Counted from the first letter of the stretch, positions 55,187 through 63,485 are shown. The stretch is DNA of 64,000 bases from Thalassospira xianhensis MCCC 1A02616 (GCF_003326475.1 NZ_JPWA01000013.1:62001-126000), one strand, 5' to 3'. The notes: generated by a model from the letters alone, not told the origin. Translations and numbers: made by a program.

Positions 55187-55621
55187 TCAGGCAAACTCAT
55201 GCTGCGCAATACCAAGACGGTTCCAAGCATTCATTGTTGAAATGATGCAGGTCAGCTCGGAAATGGCGTCTTTTTCGAAATGATCGACAAGATTGCGATA
55301 GCTTTGCGAAATACGGTCCTGATCAACGGCCTCTGTCAGGCATTCGGCCCAATCAAGTGCTGCCCGTTCGGCTTCGTCATACCCTTTGGCCGCACGCCAG
55401 ATCGCCAGCATGGTCACCTTGATCGCATCACCGCCGTGATCGGCATGACTTTTCGAATGCATGCGCAGGCAATGCGAACATCCATTGATTTGCGACACCC
55501 GGCATTCCACCAGATCGCGCAGGACACGCGGGATCTGCGGGTTACCTTCAAGGCTGCTGGCAAGACCCAGCATCGCTTCAAAAATTTTCGGGCTCGATTT
55601 CGGAACGTCAAAACGGCTCAT
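55187..55621 (-). CDS. Carboxymuconolactone decarboxylase / AhpD-like protein
   Basis: The protein has 144 residues from the ATG at 55621 (or 55624); GGAG is seven nt from the former. The active-site pattern C48-SH-C51-xxx-H55 (NGCSHCLRMH) is that of AhpD-like alkylhydroperoxidases in the CMD family, suggesting a thiol peroxidase or redox role. It lies 116 bp upstream of the ECF41 sigma factor gene on the same strand, the recognised ECF41-COE arrangement. It is probably the sigma factor's target. Confidence 0.88.
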   Translation of the reverse strand: MSRFDVPKSSPKIFEAMLGLASSLEGNPQIPRVLRDLVECRVSQINGCSHCLRMHSKSHADHGGDAIKVTMLAIWRAAKGYDEAERAALDWAECLTEAVDQDRISQSYRNLVDHFEKDAISELTCIISTMNAWNRLGIAQHEFA

Positions 55622-55731
55622 CATGTTTCTCCGTGATTGCAAACCGGGGGAAATTCCCCTCTGCAATCAGGACGAAACAGCTTTGGCCCGCGTTACATAT
55701 CCGGCCAAAAAACTTTATCGCGCCCGAAATT

Positions 55732-56157
55732 CTATACGATGCGGGTCTTTTTCAGGGCTTCGACGACTTCTTCATGCATGACCCAATGCCAGTCTTCGCT
55801 GTTTTGCTGCGCACCATCGGCCAATGTGAAAACCGCTGCCAGATAATCGCTGACATCGGATTTGCAGGTCGGCAATTCGGCCGCTGCCGCAATCTTGCGG
55901 GCCAGTTTGCCGTATTTCTTGTTCCCGATCCGCGACCCGAAATGACCAATGGTATTTGCCAGCTGATTACCAGTGATTTCACGCCCCGGTGCCTTGGCAT
56001 GGGCGCGAAGCATATCGCGTTCGCAACTGGATATCTCGATGGATTTAAGCGCACGGACATAATCATCAACGCGGCCGATATGCGGTCCGGTACGGTGGGT
56101 AATCTGGGTGGAATATGCACGTGTAACCGGGTTATCCCGGTGTGTCATGTTCAGCAT
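55732..56157 (-). CDS. Unknown 141-residue protein
   Basis: The protein has 141 residues from the ATG at 56157, which has GGGAGG about eight nt upstream; earlier in-frame codons lack a site. Soluble, mostly helical and basic. The segment ISSCERDMLRAHAKAPGREITGNQLANTIGH, followed by KKYGKLARKIA, resembles the helical domain often found N-terminal to HNH-nuclease proteins, but no HNH motif is present here. Divided from cfa by 157 bp and from the AhpD-like gene by 110 bp. No function assigned. Confidence 0.6.
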   Translation of the reverse strand: MLNMTHRDNPVTRAYSTQITHRTGPHIGRVDDYVRALKSIEISSCERDMLRAHAKAPGREITGNQLANTIGHFGSRIGNKKYGKLARKIAAAAELPTCKSDVSDYLAAVFTLADGAQQNSEDWHWVMHEEVVEALKKTRIV

Positions 56158-56274
56158 GTTGTTTCCTCCCGAAGGAACAACCGGGTATGAACACCGCGCG
56201 CCGTGCCGGTTGACCCACGACACGCATTATCGAAGTTCGGACTCTGCGGCCCGTTTGAACATTGGGTATATATG

Positions 56275-56305
56275 GGTCGGGCCATCGCAAAACGACAGCC
56301 CGACC
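56275..56305. repeat. 8-bp hairpin downstream of cfa
   Basis: GGTCGGGC (56275-56282) and GCCCGACC (56298-56305) are perfect inverted repeats with a 15-nt loop, 10 bp beyond the cfa stop. There is no T run on the minus strand, so it may act as a 3' stabiliser rather than a terminator. Confidence 0.4.
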
Positions 56306-56314
56306 GACGCGTTT

Positions 56315-57550
56315 TTACGTAAAACGATAACCGGGTTTGGTGAAAACAAACTGCCCGACCCGCATGCCACCGCCGCCTTCGCGCTCGTCAAAGGCATTTA
56401 TGCAGCCCGCCAGATAAAATTCCCACATCCGTTTAAACTCGGTGTCGTATTTTTCCCGGTCAAGCTGATCGGCAATCTCGCGGAACCGGTCGCGCCATGC
56501 GATCAGGGTTCGGGCATAGTTCAGTCCCGCGTGAAAGTGCGATGCTTCGACTTTAAGGTCGGCATTCTCGGCAGCTTCGATCACTTCATGCACCGCCGGA
56601 ATATAACCACCGGGGAAAATATAGCGATCAATCCACGGCGATGTGAATTCCGGGCGCGGCTTGATGATCGTATGGATCACCGCCCGCCCCCCGGCTTTCA
56701 GCAATTTGCCGACCTTCTCGAAATAGGTTTTGAACTGCGGCCGCCCGACATGTTCAAACATGCCGACCGAAACAACCCGATCGTATTTCCCTTCATTCGC
56801 ATCGGCAAACAGCCGGTAATCCAGAAGATGATATCCAAGACCTTCATGGAAATTATCAGGCAGTTCCTCTTTGCGTTCCAGCGCCCAGTTATATTGCTCG
56901 GTCGAAAGGGTGATACCATGCACCTCCGCCCCGGTCGTGCGCCGGATAAAGCGGCTAAGCCCACCCCAGCCACAGCCAATATCAACCACCCGAAGATCGG
57001 GCTGATCGATCTTCAGACGCTGGGTCGTCAGGCTCATCTTGCGGTTTTGCGCTTCTTCCAGCGTCTGGGCACCATCATCCCAGAAGGCGCAGGAATACTG
57101 CATTTCCGGATCAAGGAACCGGGTATAAAGGTCATTGCCGATATCATAATGATGGCGCACGCGGCGTGATGCGGCCTTGACCGAGGTGAATTGCGCGATC
57201 TGGAATTTAAGCGATTGCAGCTTTTCGATGAACAGACCAAATCCGTTTGCCGAATGGCCGCCTTCGAAATTAAGCCGCAAGACCCTGATCAGGTCCTCCA
57301 TCTCGCCGGAAACAACATCGAAACCGCCACGCATATAGGATTCGCCAAATCCCGGATCAGGACTTAGCGCCATTTTCAAGGTGTCGGTCCAGTTCGGTAC
57401 AGTCATTGTTGCCCTAGGATCGCTGCCATCCCCCAGAACAATCTCGTGTCTATCGCCCGCCCGGAATACCAATGTTCCGCGCGTGACATGTTCCCGGAAA
57501 AAATCGAGAACCTTTTTTTGTGTCCAGTCCAGTGTCATCGGGTACGTCAT
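56315..57550 (-). CDS. cfa: Cyclopropane-fatty-acyl-phospholipid synthase
   Basis: A 411-residue SAM-dependent enzyme that adds a methylene bridge to unsaturated acyl chains in membrane lipids. SAM motif VVDIGCGWGGLSRFIRRTTGAEVHGITLS is in the middle, preceded by HYDIGNDLYTRFLDPEMQYSCAFW and followed by VSVGMFEHVGRPQFKTYFEK and FPGGYIPAVHEV, all typical. The N-terminal region is shorter and more divergent than in E. coli Cfa. Stationary-phase or stress regulation is usual for the family, but none is visible here. Confidence 0.92.
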   Translation of the reverse strand: MTYPMTLDWTQKKVLDFFREHVTRGTLVFRAGDRHEIVLGDGSDPRATMTVPNWTDTLKMALSPDPGFGESYMRGGFDVVSGEMEDLIRVLRLNFEGGHSANGFGLFIEKLQSLKFQIAQFTSVKAASRRVRHHYDIGNDLYTRFLDPEMQYSCAFWDDGAQTLEEAQNRKMSLTTQRLKIDQPDLRVVDIGCGWGGLSRFIRRTTGAEVHGITLSTEQYNWALERKEELPDNFHEGLGYHLLDYRLFADANEGKYDRVVSVGMFEHVGRPQFKTYFEKVGKLLKAGGRAVIHTIIKPRPEFTSPWIDRYIFPGGYIPAVHEVIEAAENADLKVEASHFHAGLNYARTLIAWRDRFREIADQLDREKYDTEFKRMWEFYLAGCINAFDEREGGGGMRVGQFVFTKPGYRFT

Positions 57551-57615
57551 CTGCCGTCCTTTTTAAGCCGGAAATGCCATCGCCCCACGTAAAACCCGTC
57601 GCCGGATTTCACATA

Positions 57616-57762
57616 AGTACCGGACCCTAAATCAGGATCGTCTGGTCAATCGTTCGAAAAGGAAATGCGGAAACGGCTACTTGGTGCGCCGCGTACCCGC
57701 AGACAGTGAAAACAGAAAACTCAAAGCCGGGGCCGAACGATTCTGATTTAGGGTTCGGTACT
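57616..57762. repeat. 147-bp element bounded by 25-bp inverted repeats
   Basis: The left arm (57616-57640) begins AGTACCGG and the right arm (57738-57762) ends TCGGTACT. They match at 23 of 25 positions, and both mismatches would be G-U pairs in RNA. The 97-bp interior has no gene. It could be a miniature inverted-repeat element or a long RNA hairpin. Confidence 0.7.
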
Positions 57763-57769
57763 CGAACCC

Positions 57770-57778
57770 CGTGGATAA
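57770..57778 (-). promoter_or_regulatory. DnaA-box-like sequence
   Basis: On the minus strand TTATCCACG, one base from the consensus DnaA box. Confidence 0.35.
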
Positions 57779-57878
57779 TTCTGCCAGATTTTTTTGCAAT
57801 CTCAAGAGGTAAAAGCCAATGATCTCCTTGCGTGCCCCTCGATAAAACCTTACATCTCGCGTCATACTGTACAGACGA

Positions 57879-57887
57879 TTATCCACA
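57879..57887 (+). promoter_or_regulatory. Perfect-consensus DnaA box
   Basis: TTATCCACA, an exact match to the E. coli DnaA box, 83 bp before the asd ATG. A single match of this length can occur by chance. Confidence 0.45.
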
Positions 57888-57969
57888 GGCATATGCAAAA
57901 CGCGATTGTCCTCTACCAAAGAAGGGCAAAGTGTATGGGCACTGCCAGAATGACTGAAAGAGGCTCCTG

Positions 57970-58989
57970 ATGGGCTATAAAATCGCCGTTGTCGGCGCGA
58001 CCGGAAATGTCGGGCGCGAGATGCTCAACACCCTTGAAGAACGCGCATTCCCGGCTGACGAAATTTTCGCACTCGCCTCCTCGCGTTCTGTCGGCCGCGA
58101 ACTGGATTACGGTGACAAGGAACTTAAGGTCCTGGATGCCGCAACCTTCGACTTTTCCAAGGTCGATATCGCGCTGTTCTCGGCTGGTGGCGCAACGGCC
58201 AAAACGCTTGCACCCAAGGCTGCCGCAGCGGGCTGCGTTGTCATCGACAATTCCAGCTATTGGCGGATGGAGCCGGGCGTACCGCTTGTCGTGCCCGAAG
58301 TAAATGGTGCCGCACTGGCCGGATACGCCAAGAAAAACATCATCGCCAATCCGAACTGCTCGACCATCCAGATGGTCATGGCGCTTAAACCCCTGCATGA
58401 CCTGCAACCGATCAAACGCGTTGTGGTTTCAACCTATCAGTCGGTTTCCGGTGCCGGTCGGTTGGCTATGGATGAATTGTTCAACCAGACCAAAGGCATT
58501 TACGTCAACGATCTGCCAGTCAAGGAACAGTTCACCAAACAGATCGCCTTTAACGTCATTCCGCATATCGACGAATTCATGGATGACGGTTCGACCCGCG
58601 AAGAATGGAAAATGACCGCTGAAACCCGCAAAATCCTTGATCCGGATATCGCGGTTCATGCGACCTGCGTGCGGGTGCCGGTCTTTGTCGGCCATGCCGA
58701 AGCGGTGAATATCGAATTCGAACAGCCGGTCACCGTCGAAGAAGCCCGCAAGGCAATGAAGAATTTTCCCGGTGTTTCAGTCGTCGATTACCGTCAGGAC
58801 GAGGGATATGTCACCCCTCAGGAAGTTCAGGGCGAGGACAATGTTTTCGTTTCACGCGTGCGCAAGGATCCGACGGTCGAAAACGGGCTTTCGCTGTGGT
58901 GTGTGGGCGACAACCTGCGCAAAGGGGCCGCCCTTAACGCGGTCCAGATCGCCGAAATGCTGGTCGCGGAATATCTGCCAAAGAAATAA
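57970..58989 (+). CDS. asd: Aspartate-semialdehyde dehydrogenase
   Basis: A 339-residue enzyme that reduces aspartyl phosphate to aspartate semialdehyde, the branch point to lysine, diaminopimelate, threonine and methionine. NADP-binding VVGATGNVGREML is at residues 7-19, the catalytic Cys130 is in ANPNCSTIQM, and VSTYQSVSGAGRLAMDEL, VRVPVFVGHAEAVNIEF and SLWCVGDNLRKGAALNAVQIAE are canonical. GAGGC lies six nt before the ATG. Single gene, followed by a terminator. Confidence 0.97.
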   Translation: MGYKIAVVGATGNVGREMLNTLEERAFPADEIFALASSRSVGRELDYGDKELKVLDAATFDFSKVDIALFSAGGATAKTLAPKAAAAGCVVIDNSSYWRMEPGVPLVVPEVNGAALAGYAKKNIIANPNCSTIQMVMALKPLHDLQPIKRVVVSTYQSVSGAGRLAMDELFNQTKGIYVNDLPVKEQFTKQIAFNVIPHIDEFMDDGSTREEWKMTAETRKILDPDIAVHATCVRVPVFVGHAEAVNIEFEQPVTVEEARKAMKNFPGVSVVDYRQDEGYVTPQEVQGEDNVFVSRVRKDPTVENGLSLWCVGDNLRKGAALNAVQIAEMLVAEYLPKK

Positions 58990-59012
58990 TCGCAACCGCA
59001 ATGAACGTCTTC

Positions 59013-59043
59013 GAAACCCGCCGATCCCGGCGGGTTTCTTTTT
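59013..59043 (+). terminator. Rho-independent terminator after asd
   Basis: GAAACCCGCCG (59013-59023) pairs perfectly with CGGCGGGTTTC (59028-59038), with loop ATCC and a T run. Confidence 0.92.
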
Positions 59044-59162
59044 GCCCGGATCATTCCCGCTGGTCAGAGCCGTAAAAAAACGATAGGGAATTTAGGATAG
59101 ACTGATCAACGCACGCGCCATCAGTGTTGCGATCCATAAAGAAAAATAAATCGAGGGCAGGG

Positions 59163-60116
59163 ATGGTTAAACGAACACGCAAAGAAGCTGCAAGGCTTGA
59201 CGAAGCCGCCCGCGCGGGCTGGCTGTATTACTGTGCTGGCAACACGCAGGACGAAATCGCCACCAAACTTGGCGTTTCGCGTCCGACCGCCCAGCGTCTG
59301 GTGTCTGCGGCCATAAGCGAAGGTCTGGTCAAGGTGCGCCTTGACCATCCGATTGCGCGCTGCATGGAACTGGCCGCTTCACTGTGCAAGGAATACGGCC
59401 TTGCCAATTGTGATGTGGTGCCAACCGACCCGGCCGCTCCCGATGCCATGTTTGGCATGACACAGACGGCTGCGACCTATCTTGAACGCGTTCTGCAATC
59501 CCCTGATCCCAAGATCATCGCGGTGGGCACGGGGCGCGCCATGCGTGGCATGGTCGACGAAGTTCAACGCGTCGATGCCCGCCATCACAAGATCGTATCG
59601 CTGGTCGGGACGATTGCCCACGACGGTGCGGCAAGTTTTTATGATGCGGTCACCGATCTGGCCGACAGAACTCGCGCGCCGCATTATCCGCTGCCGATCC
59701 CGGTGATTGTCGAAAGTGCCAATGTGCGCGCCCAGATGCAGCAACAGCCGCCCATGGATAACATCATGCACCTTGCCGCCAAGGCCGATGTGCGCTTTGT
59801 CGGGGTTGGTGATCTTGGCGTCGACGCGCCGCTTTATATCGATGGTTTCATCAGCAAGGATGAATTGCGGTCGCTTCAAAAGAACGGCGGCATCGGCGAG
59901 GTTGTCAGTTGGTCATTCGATGAAAATGGCGTGATCCTTGATCATGACGTCAATCATCGCGTCACCAGTGCACCGATCCATATTCCGGCGCAAAATACGA
60001 TTGCCGTCGCCAAGGGTGCCAAAAAAGTCGCCGCGATTCGCGGGGCGATGCGCGGCAAACTAATCACGACGCTAATCACCGACGAAGCCACTGCCGAAGC
60101 TTTGCTGCACGCGTAA
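59163..60116 (+). CDS. SorC/DeoR-type sugar-binding transcription regulator
   Basis: The protein has 317 residues from the ATG at 59163, with CGAGGG upstream. N-terminal helix-turn-helix (about residues 28-49, NTQDEIATKLGVSRPTAQRLVSAA) and a sugar-phosphate-isomerase-like effector domain (VGTGRAMRGMVDEV, VGVGDLGVDAPLYIDG, AIRGAMRGKLITTLITDEATAEALL), typical of the SorC family. It likely senses a polyol or sugar phosphate and controls the adjacent ABC importer. Between it and the binding-protein gene lie its terminator and two operator-like repeats. Confidence 0.9.
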   Translation: MVKRTRKEAARLDEAARAGWLYYCAGNTQDEIATKLGVSRPTAQRLVSAAISEGLVKVRLDHPIARCMELAASLCKEYGLANCDVVPTDPAAPDAMFGMTQTAATYLERVLQSPDPKIIAVGTGRAMRGMVDEVQRVDARHHKIVSLVGTIAHDGAASFYDAVTDLADRTRAPHYPLPIPVIVESANVRAQMQQQPPMDNIMHLAAKADVRFVGVGDLGVDAPLYIDGFISKDELRSLQKNGGIGEVVSWSFDENGVILDHDVNHRVTSAPIHIPAQNTIAVAKGAKKVAAIRGAMRGKLITTLITDEATAEALLHA

Positions 60117-60152
60117 CCACCGCAAAACGCCTTTTGAATCAAGACAAAGAAC

Positions 60153-60183
60153 AACCCCGTCAAAAGTTTTGGCGGGGTTTTCT
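60153..60183 (+). terminator. Rho-independent terminator after the SorC-type gene
   Basis: AACCCCGTCAAAA (60153-60165) and TTTTGGCGGGGTT (60167-60179) form a long stem with one G-U pair and a tiny loop, then TTTTC. Confidence 0.85.
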
Positions 60184-60208
60184 TGTTGCAGCGCAAAAAC
60201 GATTTCGT

Positions 60209-60214
60209 TTGACA
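60209..60214 (+). promoter_or_regulatory. -35 element of the polyol transporter operon
   Basis: A perfect TTGACA at 60209-60214. No good -10 lies 16-18 bp downstream (GTGAAT is the best), and the first operator-like repeat covers that position. This suggests regulator-dependent expression. Confidence 0.5.
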
Positions 60215-60228
60215 AAGCACCCTCAAAT

Positions 60229-60261
60229 TGAGTGAATGCTCATTACCTGAACAAATGATCA
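60229..60261. promoter_or_regulatory. Two direct operator-like repeats, probable SorC-family sites
   Basis: TGAGTGAATGCTCA (60229-60242) and TGAACAAATGATCA (60248-60261) share the pattern TGANNNAATGNTCA, identical at 10 of 14 positions and offset by 19 bp. Each has partly palindromic ends (TGA...TCA). They span from the -10 position to near the transcription start. Confidence 0.6.
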
Positions 60262-60311
60262 AACGGGCAAGATAATTTGCCCATCGGGTACACAGTCCTT
60301 TGGGAGGAACT

Positions 60312-61625
60312 ATGAAACGCGTAACGGGAGCAGCGCTTTGCGCGCTGTTGGCAGGCGGTGTCGCATTCTCCGCCAATGCCGAAACAAAACTTACCATTGC
60401 TACCGTGAACAACGGTGACATGATCCGCATGCAGAAGCTGACGGATGACTTCACCTCCAAAAACCCCGACATTTCCCTTGAATGGGTTACGCTCGAAGAA
60501 AATACCCTGCGTCAGCGTGTCACCACCGACATCGCCACCAAGGGCGGTCAGTATGACATCATGACGATCGGCACCTACGAGGTTCCGATCTGGGCCGAAA
60601 AGGGCTGGCTGGCACCGCTCGATAACCTTGGTGCCGATTACGATACCGATGACATCATGCCCGCCATCCGTTCCGCAGTGAGCAACGATGGCAAGCTTTA
60701 TGCGGCACCTTTCTATGCCGAAAGCTCGATGATGATGTACCGCACCGATCTGTTCGAAAAAGCAGGCATCACCATCAATGGTCGTCTGACCTGGGACCAG
60801 ACGCTCGACATCGCCAAAAAGCTTCATGACCCGGATAATGGTGTTTATGGCATCTGCCTGCGCGGCAAAGCCGGCTGGGGCGAAAACATGGCGCTGATCA
60901 CCACCATGGGCAATGCCTATGGCGCGCGCCTGTTTGACGAGAACTGGAACCCGACCTTCGACAGTCCCGAGTGGAAAAACGCACTCGATATGTATGTCGA
61001 AATCCTCGGCAAATATGGTCCTCCGGGTGCAACATCGAACGGCTTCAATGAAAACCTTTCGCTGTTCAACTCGGGCAAATGCGGCATGTGGATTGATGCA
61101 ACCGTTGCAGCATCCTTTGTCAGCAACCCGAAAGAATCGACCGTTGCCGACAAGGTTGGCTTCACCGAAGCCCCATGTGCCGAAACCTGCACTGGTGCCA
61201 ACTGGCTCTGGGCATGGAACCTTGGCATCCCGACCGGCTCCCAGAAAGTCGAAGCCGCCCAGAAATTCATCGCCTGGGCAACCTCGAAAGACTATCTGGA
61301 ACTCGTAGCCTCCAAGGAAGGCTGGGCCAACGTTCCGCCGGGCACCCGTATGTCCCTGTACGAAAACCCGAAATATCTGGAAGCCGCACCGTTTGCTGAC
61401 GAGACCCTTCTCGCCATCGACAGTGCCGATCCGATCAATTCTACCATGAAGCCGAAACCTTATGTCGGTGTTCAGTTTGCCGCTATCCCTGAATTCCAGG
61501 GTATCGGTACCACAGTAGGCCAGCAGTTCTCTGCCGCACTGGCCGGTTCCTCGACTGTTGAAGATGCGCTTGCAGCCGCTCAGTCAGGCACCGATCGCAC
61601 CATGCGCAAGGCTGGTTACTACTGA
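60312..61625 (+). CDS. Polyol-type ABC transporter substrate-binding protein
   Basis: The protein has 437 residues from the ATG at 60312 with GGGAGGAACT upstream. Sec signal peptide with cleavage near ANAET (residue 23). Extracellular solute-binding family 1: LTIATVNNGDMIRMQKLTDDFTSKNPDI, TKGGQYDIMTIGTYEVPIWAEKGWL, FYAESSMMMYRTDLFEKAG and WLWAWNLGIPTGSQKVEAAQKFI. It closely resembles the SmoE/MtlE group that binds sorbitol or mannitol, but the exact polyol cannot be read from sequence. First gene of the importer operon. Confidence 0.92.
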   Translation: MKRVTGAALCALLAGGVAFSANAETKLTIATVNNGDMIRMQKLTDDFTSKNPDISLEWVTLEENTLRQRVTTDIATKGGQYDIMTIGTYEVPIWAEKGWLAPLDNLGADYDTDDIMPAIRSAVSNDGKLYAAPFYAESSMMMYRTDLFEKAGITINGRLTWDQTLDIAKKLHDPDNGVYGICLRGKAGWGENMALITTMGNAYGARLFDENWNPTFDSPEWKNALDMYVEILGKYGPPGATSNGFNENLSLFNSGKCGMWIDATVAASFVSNPKESTVADKVGFTEAPCAETCTGANWLWAWNLGIPTGSQKVEAAQKFIAWATSKDYLELVASKEGWANVPPGTRMSLYENPKYLEAAPFADETLLAIDSADPINSTMKPKPYVGVQFAAIPEFQGIGTTVGQQFSAALAGSSTVEDALAAAQSGTDRTMRKAGYY

Positions 61626-61695
61626 TGCATGACGGGCCAGTGCTCTGCTTCGTGCAATGAGTTCTGGCCTGTGCCTCCTTGACCTGATGAACTTG

Positions 61696-61722
61696 GGGTG
61701 GCGGCACTTCTGACCGCCACCC
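61696..61722 (+). terminator. Intercistronic hairpin after the binding-protein gene
   Basis: GGGTGGCGG (61696-61704) pairs perfectly with CCGCCACCC (61714-61722) around a 9-nt loop, followed by TCTTT. It probably terminates part of the transcripts or stabilises the upstream message, giving more binding protein than permease. Confidence 0.7.
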
Positions 61723-61771
61723 TCTTTCCATCCGGATCGAGGCAACAGGGACTTCAAACAGGGAGCACATC

Positions 61772-62644
61772 ATGTCGACACGGTCCTCTACCCTGACCGG
61801 GCGCATTATGTCTGCACCGTCGATCATCGCGCTGTTCTTGTGGATGATCGTGCCGTTGGGCATGACAATCTATTTTTCGTTCCTGCGTTACAACCTGCTC
61901 TCTCCCGGTATGGAAGAATGGGTCGGCACGCTGAACTATGAATTCTTCCTGACCGACCCGGCATTCTTTGCATCGCTCGCCAATACGCTTCTGCTGGTGG
62001 GATCGGTTCTTGTGATTACGGTGATCGGCGGCGTTTTGCTGGGCCTGATGCTTGATCAGCCGATCTTTGGCCGCGGCATCCTGCGTCTGCTGGTGATTGC
62101 CCCCTTCTTCATCATGCCGACCGTAAATGCGCTGGTTTGGAAAAACCTTCTGATGCATCCGGTATCGGGCATGTTTGCCTGGATCGCGAACTCGCTTGGC
62201 TTCCAGTCAATCGACTGGTTTTCCGAGGCACCGCTGACCGCGATCATCATCATGGTGTCATGGCAATGGCTGCCCTTTGCCGTGCTGATCCTGCTGACCG
62301 CCCTGCAGTCGCTTGACCGCGATCAGAAGGAAGCCGCCCAGATGGATGGCGCCGGTCCGGTTTCGATTTTCTTCTATATCACGCTGCCCCATCTCAGCCG
62401 TGCGATCACGGTCGTCGTGCTGATCGAGACGATCTTCCTGCTGACCGTCTTTGCCGAAATTTTCGTGACCACCGGTGGTGGCCCGGGTCTGGCAACGACG
62501 AACATCGCCTTCCTCGTCTATACGCAGGCTCTGCTGCAATACGACGTTGGCGGCGCATCGGCGGGCGGCATTGTTGCTGTCGTTCTGGCAAATATCGTGG
62601 CGATCTTCCTGATCCGCCTCATTGGCAAGAACCTGGACAGGTAA
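61772..62644 (+). CDS. Polyol-type ABC transporter permease (first)
   Basis: A 290-residue inner-membrane permease of the MalF/SmoF type with about six helices. The EAA loop that contacts the ATPase reads EAAQMDGAGPVSIFFYITLPHLS (about residues 189-211). It has an N-terminal helix after a short cytoplasmic lead. GGGAG precedes the ATG. Stop codon 10 bp before the next ATG. Confidence 0.92.
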   Translation: MSTRSSTLTGRIMSAPSIIALFLWMIVPLGMTIYFSFLRYNLLSPGMEEWVGTLNYEFFLTDPAFFASLANTLLLVGSVLVITVIGGVLLGLMLDQPIFGRGILRLLVIAPFFIMPTVNALVWKNLLMHPVSGMFAWIANSLGFQSIDWFSEAPLTAIIIMVSWQWLPFAVLILLTALQSLDRDQKEAAQMDGAGPVSIFFYITLPHLSRAITVVVLIETIFLLTVFAEIFVTTGGGPGLATTNIAFLVYTQALLQYDVGGASAGGIVAVVLANIVAIFLIRLIGKNLDR

Positions 62645-62654
62645 GGGACACGAG

Positions 62655-63485
62655 ATGGAAAACAAACAAACACCCCTTGGCCATATCGGTTTCTCGATCT
62701 TTGCCTGGATTGTCGGCCTTCTGATCTTCTTCCCGATTTTCTGGATGGTCCTGACCAGCTTCAAGACCGAACTTGAAGCCGTATCGATACCGCCAAGCTT
62801 CATTTCGTTTGACTGGACGCTGGAAAACTATGCCGAGGTCCAGGCACGATCCGATTATTTCCGGTTCGCCATGAACTCGGTCATCCTGTCGGTCGGCTCA
62901 ACTCTGGTGGGTCTGCTTTTTGCCGTGCCCTGCGCATGGGCTATGGCTTTCAATCCGACCAAACGGACCAAGGACGCCCTCCTGTGGATGCTGTCGACCA
63001 AGATGATGCCGCCGGTCGGCGTCCTGGTCCCAATCTATCTGGTATTCCGTGACTGGGGCCTGCTTGATACCCGGTTCGGCCTGATCATGGTTCTGTTCCT
63101 GATGAACCTGCCGATCATGGTCTGGATGCTTTACACCTATTTCAAGGAAATCCCGAGCGACATCCTTGAAGCCGCCCGCATGGATGGTGCCACCCTGCCC
63201 AAGGAAATCATCTTTGTGCTGTTGCCAATGGCGGTGCCGGGCATTGCCTCGACCATGCTGCTCAACATCATCCTGGCCTGGAACGAAGCTTTCTGGACCC
63301 TGAACCTGACGACGGCCGATGCCGCACCGCTGACCGCTTTCATTGCATCCTATTCCAGTCCGGAAGGGTTGTTCTGGTCCAAGCTTTCGGCGGCCTCGAC
63401 GCTGGCGGTCGCACCGATCCTTATCATCGGCTGGTTCTCGCAGAAACAGCTTGTTCGTGGCCTGACATTTGGCGCGGTCAAGTAA
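62655..63485 (+). CDS. Polyol-type ABC transporter permease (second)
   Basis: The protein has 276 residues from the ATG at 62655 (MENKQTPLGHIGFSIFAWIVG); an in-frame start at 62622 would overlap the first permease and lacks a site. A MalG/SmoG-type permease with about six helices and the EAA loop EAARMDGATLPKEIIFVLLPMAVPG (about residues 172-196). Forms the membrane channel with the preceding permease. Confidence 0.92.
   Translation: MENKQTPLGHIGFSIFAWIVGLLIFFPIFWMVLTSFKTELEAVSIPPSFISFDWTLENYAEVQARSDYFRFAMNSVILSVGSTLVGLLFAVPCAWAMAFNPTKRTKDALLWMLSTKMMPPVGVLVPIYLVFRDWGLLDTRFGLIMVLFLMNLPIMVWMLYTYFKEIPSDILEAARMDGATLPKEIIFVLLPMAVPGIASTMLLNIILAWNEAFWTLNLTTADAAPLTAFIASYSSPEGLFWSKLSAASTLAVAPILIIGWFSQKQLVRGLTFGAVK

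Larger units (their letters stand above)
57551..57969. other. 419-bp gap between cfa and asd
   Basis: It contains a 25-bp imperfect inverted repeat (57616-57640 with 57738-57762) and two DnaA-box-like sequences (57770-57778 minus, 57879-57887 plus). An 80-codon minus-strand frame (57677-57919) overlaps them and is not believed. No gene is called. Confidence 0.6.

Noticed and set aside
56108-57169. 353-codon plus-strand frame opposite cfa
   Set aside because: cfa on the minus strand has all SAM-methyltransferase motifs; this frame has none.
57677-57919. 80-codon minus-strand frame in the cfa-asd gap
   Set aside because: It crosses one arm of the inverted repeat and both DnaA-like sites, and shows no family resemblance.
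57551-57969. Possible replication origin
   Set aside because: Only two DnaA-like boxes and no AT-rich unwinding region or oriC-associated gene; too little to call.
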